Under the pieces are notes generated by a model that did not search any database, had not been told where the DNA came from, and saw only the letters and a list, made by a program, of their open reading frames with translations. Below, in pieces: positions 62,190-64,000 of a stretch of 64,000 bases of DNA. The translations under genes and the position numbers were made by a program. This stretch comes from Prochlorococcus sp. MIT 0603 (GTDB lineage: Bacteria > Cyanobacteriota > Cyanobacteriia > PCC-6307 > Cyanobiaceae), in NCBI RefSeq assembly GCF_000760215.1, contig NZ_JNAW01000004.1:370669-434668 (forward strand). Direction: 5' to 3'. How positions within the stretch are numbered: the stretch's first letter is position 1; each line of letters opens with the position of its first letter.

Positions 62190-63578
62190 TTGGTAAAAAC
62201 TTGGAGCCAAAGATTTGAAGAAGGGTTAAATCCTTTCATAGAAACCTTTAATGCATCTATTGCCTTTGATTTTGTTCTTCTTGAGGAAGATCTTGATGGC
62301 TCTATAGCTCATGCAAGAATGCTTGGGAAAGTAGGTTTGATTACCTCTGCTGAGGCTGCTCAACTTGAGGATGGTTTGGAGAAAATCCGTTTCGAAGCTT
62401 CTCAAGGCAATTTTAAACCCGATGATCTTGATGAAGATGTTCATATGGCTGTTGAACGTCGTTTAACTTCTCTTCTGGGTTCACTTGGTAAAAAGCTACA
62501 TACCGCTAGAAGTAGAAATGATCAAGTTGGCACAGACTTAAGGCTTTGGTTGCGGCGTCGAATTGATGAATTGGATATACAGCTAAAGCGATTACAAATT
62601 GCTTTATTTAATCAAGCAGAGCAAAATATATTTACTCTTATTCCTGGTTATACGCATTTACAAAGAGCACAACCTTTATCTCTAGCTCATCATTTGCTTG
62701 CTTATATTGAGATGATTCAGAGAGATAGGAATCGTTTATTAGATGTTAGAAAACGAGTAAATATATGTCCTTTAGGAGCAGCAGCTTTGGCCGGTACATC
62801 TTTATCAATTGATAGAAGAAGTACCGCAGAACAATTGGGCTTTTCTAGTATTTATGCTAATAGCCTAGATGCAGTTAGTGATAGGGATTTCGCTGTTGAG
62901 TTTACATCTGCTTCATCATTGATAATGGTTCATTTAAGCCGTTTAGCAGAAGAGATTATTTTATGGGCTTCAGAAGAATTTTCTTTTATATATCTTACGG
63001 ATAGATGTTCTACAGGAAGTAGCTTGATGCCTCAAAAAAAGAATCCTGATGTACCTGAATTAGTAAGAGGTAAAACAGGAAGAGTGTTTGGGCATCTTCA
63101 AGCTCTCTTGACTATGATTAAAGGTCTTCCTTTAGCATATAACAAGGATTTTCAAGAAGATAAAGAGGCTATCTTTGATACATTTACAACTGTATTTGAT
63201 TCTTTAAAAGCAATGTCAATTCTTTTAGAAGAAGGTTTGGAATTTTCTTATGAAAGTTTGAGTAAAGCTGTTGAAGCGGATTTTTCAAATGCTACTGATG
63301 TAGCAGATTACTTAGTATCTAAAAATATACCTTTTAGAGAGGCTTACCAAATTGTTGGGAATTTAGTAAAATTCTGCATAAAAGATAAAATTTTACTTAA
63401 GGATTTAACTATTGCTCAATGGCAAGAGATTCATCCTGTTTTTGATGAAGACATATATGAAAAAATTATTCCACAAAATGTAGTTGCTTCTAGAGTCAGT
63501 GAGGGAGGTACAGGTTTTGAGCGAGTTCGACAAGAATTGCAAAAATGGAAAAATGATCTTATTTCACCAAATCAATAA
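62190..63578 (+). CDS. argH: argininosuccinate lyase
   Basis: A 462-aa fumarase-superfamily enzyme that splits argininosuccinate to arginine and fumarate. Seen: [19 protein letters not shown] near the start, [17 protein letters not shown], the catalytic-His region [20 protein letters not shown], and the mobile signature loop [24 protein letters not shown]. Length is normal. The start is TTG at 62190. It uses the product of ArgG, which is encoded 27 kb away at 34.3 kb. About 120 bases of spacer precede the RRM gene. Confidence 0.97.
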   Translation: MVKTWSQRFEEGLNPFIETFNASIAFDFVLLEEDLDGSIAHARMLGKVGLITSAEAAQLEDGLEKIRFEASQGNFKPDDLDEDVHMAVERRLTSLLGSLGKKLHTARSRNDQVGTDLRLWLRRRIDELDIQLKRLQIALFNQAEQNIFTLIPGYTHLQRAQPLSLAHHLLAYIEMIQRDRNRLLDVRKRVNICPLGAAALAGTSLSIDRRSTAEQLGFSSIYANSLDAVSDRDFAVEFTSASSLIMVHLSRLAEEIILWASEEFSFIYLTDRCSTGSSLMPQKKNPDVPELVRGKTGRVFGHLQALLTMIKGLPLAYNKDFQEDKEAIFDTFTTVFDSLKAMSILLEEGLEFSYESLSKAVEADFSNATDVADYLVSKNIPFREAYQIVGNLVKFCIKDKILLKDLTIAQWQEIHPVFDEDIYEKIIPQNVVASRVSEGGTGFERVRQELQKWKNDLISPNQ

Positions 63579-63701
63579 TGATTTTGTTCCTAGAGGCTGT
63601 TAGGTATTAAAATTATTAGGTTGATGATTTTTTATTTAGATCATTAATTATTTTAGGCTTCACAGCCTTTTAGCTAAATTTATTTTCAGTCCAATTTTCA
63701 A

Positions 63702-64000
63702 GTGAGTATTTTTGTTGGCAATTTGCCCTTCCGCGCTGAGCAGGAAGATGTTATTCAGTTGTTTGCCCCTTATGGAGAGGTTGCAAACTGTTCTTTACCT
63801 CTAGAACGTGATACCGGTCGCAAAAGAGGTTTTGCATTTATTGAAATGGCTGATGAGACAGCAGAAGCTGCTGCTATCGAAGCTCTTCAAGGCGCGGAAT
63901 TAATGGGACGGCCTCTAAGGATTAATAAAGCTGAGCCGCGTGGAGGCGGCGGCGGCGGACGTGGTGGCTATGGCGGTGGCGGCGGACGTGGCGGCTACGG
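63702..64000 (+). CDS. glycine-rich RRM RNA-binding protein, cut by window end
   Basis: A GTG-started frame of about 99 codons runs off the window. It encodes one RNA recognition motif: RNP2 IFVGNL at residues 3-8 and RNP1 KRGFAFIEM near 45-53, with the usual GRPLRINKAEPR end. A glycine-rich tail follows with repeats of GGGGGGRGGYG. Cyanobacterial Rbp proteins of this kind respond to cold and bind RNA. The tail DNA is much more GC-rich (GGC/GGT runs) than the rest of the window. The C-terminus is not seen. Confidence 0.92.
   Translation, partial: MSIFVGNLPFRAEQEDVIQLFAPYGEVANCSLPLERDTGRKRGFAFIEMADETAEAAAIEALQGAELMGRPLRINKAEPRGGGGGGRGGYGGGGGRGGY

Noticed and set aside
63594..63668. AGGCTGT/ACAGCCT inverted repeat after argH
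   Set aside because: The seven-base arms are about 60 bases apart with no T-tract; too weak to call a terminator.

Overview
The window is about 64 kb of AT-rich, gene-dense chromosome from a marine picocyanobacterium, most likely a low-GC Prochlorococcus. This rests on gene content and order: uvrA-recN-ubiB-thrC, then dnaN, a PRC-barrel protein, purL, purF, a GyrA/ParC-type subunit, TPR, queG, DUF502, nusB, ftsY, rsbU-like and argH. It also rests on cyanobacterium-typical families (Tic20-like, DUF3134, DUF1400-like, phytol-kinase-like, RpoD-type group 2 sigma factor) and a short glycine-rich RRM protein. Strain and clade cannot be fixed from the sequence alone.

Layout. 0-1.4 kb: two small orphan genes, a HesB/IscA-like gene and a tRNA-Val. 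1.6-10.8 kb: mazG, speE-speB, a small Cys-rich protein, gcvT, aspS, pyrG, queE and queC. 10.8-16.1 kb: pabB-pabC, cobA, a TrpD2-like gene and an MFS transporter. 16.2-25.4 kb: ppk, a sigma factor, a phytol-kinase-like gene, DAHP synthase, acnB and a CLC transporter. 25.4-33.7 kb: a radical SAM protein, an O-antigen-ligase/IctB-like membrane protein, purU, a DAO-type oxidase, dnaK, aroE and a Tic20-like gene. 33.7-47.3 kb: rpsF, argG, small proteins, mraY, a sucrose-phosphate-synthase-like glycosyltransferase, uvrA, recN, ubiB, a DUF1400-like protein and thrC. 47.3-47.6 kb: the only long gap without a gene, which looks like oriC. 47.6-64 kb: dnaN to argH, then an RRM protein cut by the window end.

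How the genes work together. Polyamine synthesis (speB to putrescine, speE to spermidine), one-carbon metabolism (gcvT, purU, pabB/pabC for folate), purine and pyrimidine synthesis (purL, purF, pyrG), arginine (argG, argH), aromatic precursors (DAHP synthase, aroE) and queuosine (queE, queC, queG) are all represented. Replication, repair and translocation are covered by dnaN, a topoisomerase A subunit, uvrA, recN and ftsY. No mobile element, prophage, CRISPR array or obvious genomic island was seen; this is core genome.

Most noteworthy: (1) the thrC-dnaN gap holds two exact TTTTCCACA DnaA boxes, and one of them is followed by a CTA-trinucleotide run (DnaA-trio-like) and an AT-rich stretch, at about the place where strand composition appears to change. 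(2) The radical SAM gene after the CLC gene has a clear N-terminal coding region with no ATG, GTG or TTG start. (3) The sucrose-phosphate-synthase-like gene ends inside a convergent neighbour and lacks any phosphatase domain. (4) A perfect 9-bp hairpin lies just upstream of the sigma factor gene. (5) The start codons of cobA and the TrpD2-like gene share two bases on opposite strands. (6) The ribosomal protein S6 tail carries a 24-bp in-frame tandem repeat.
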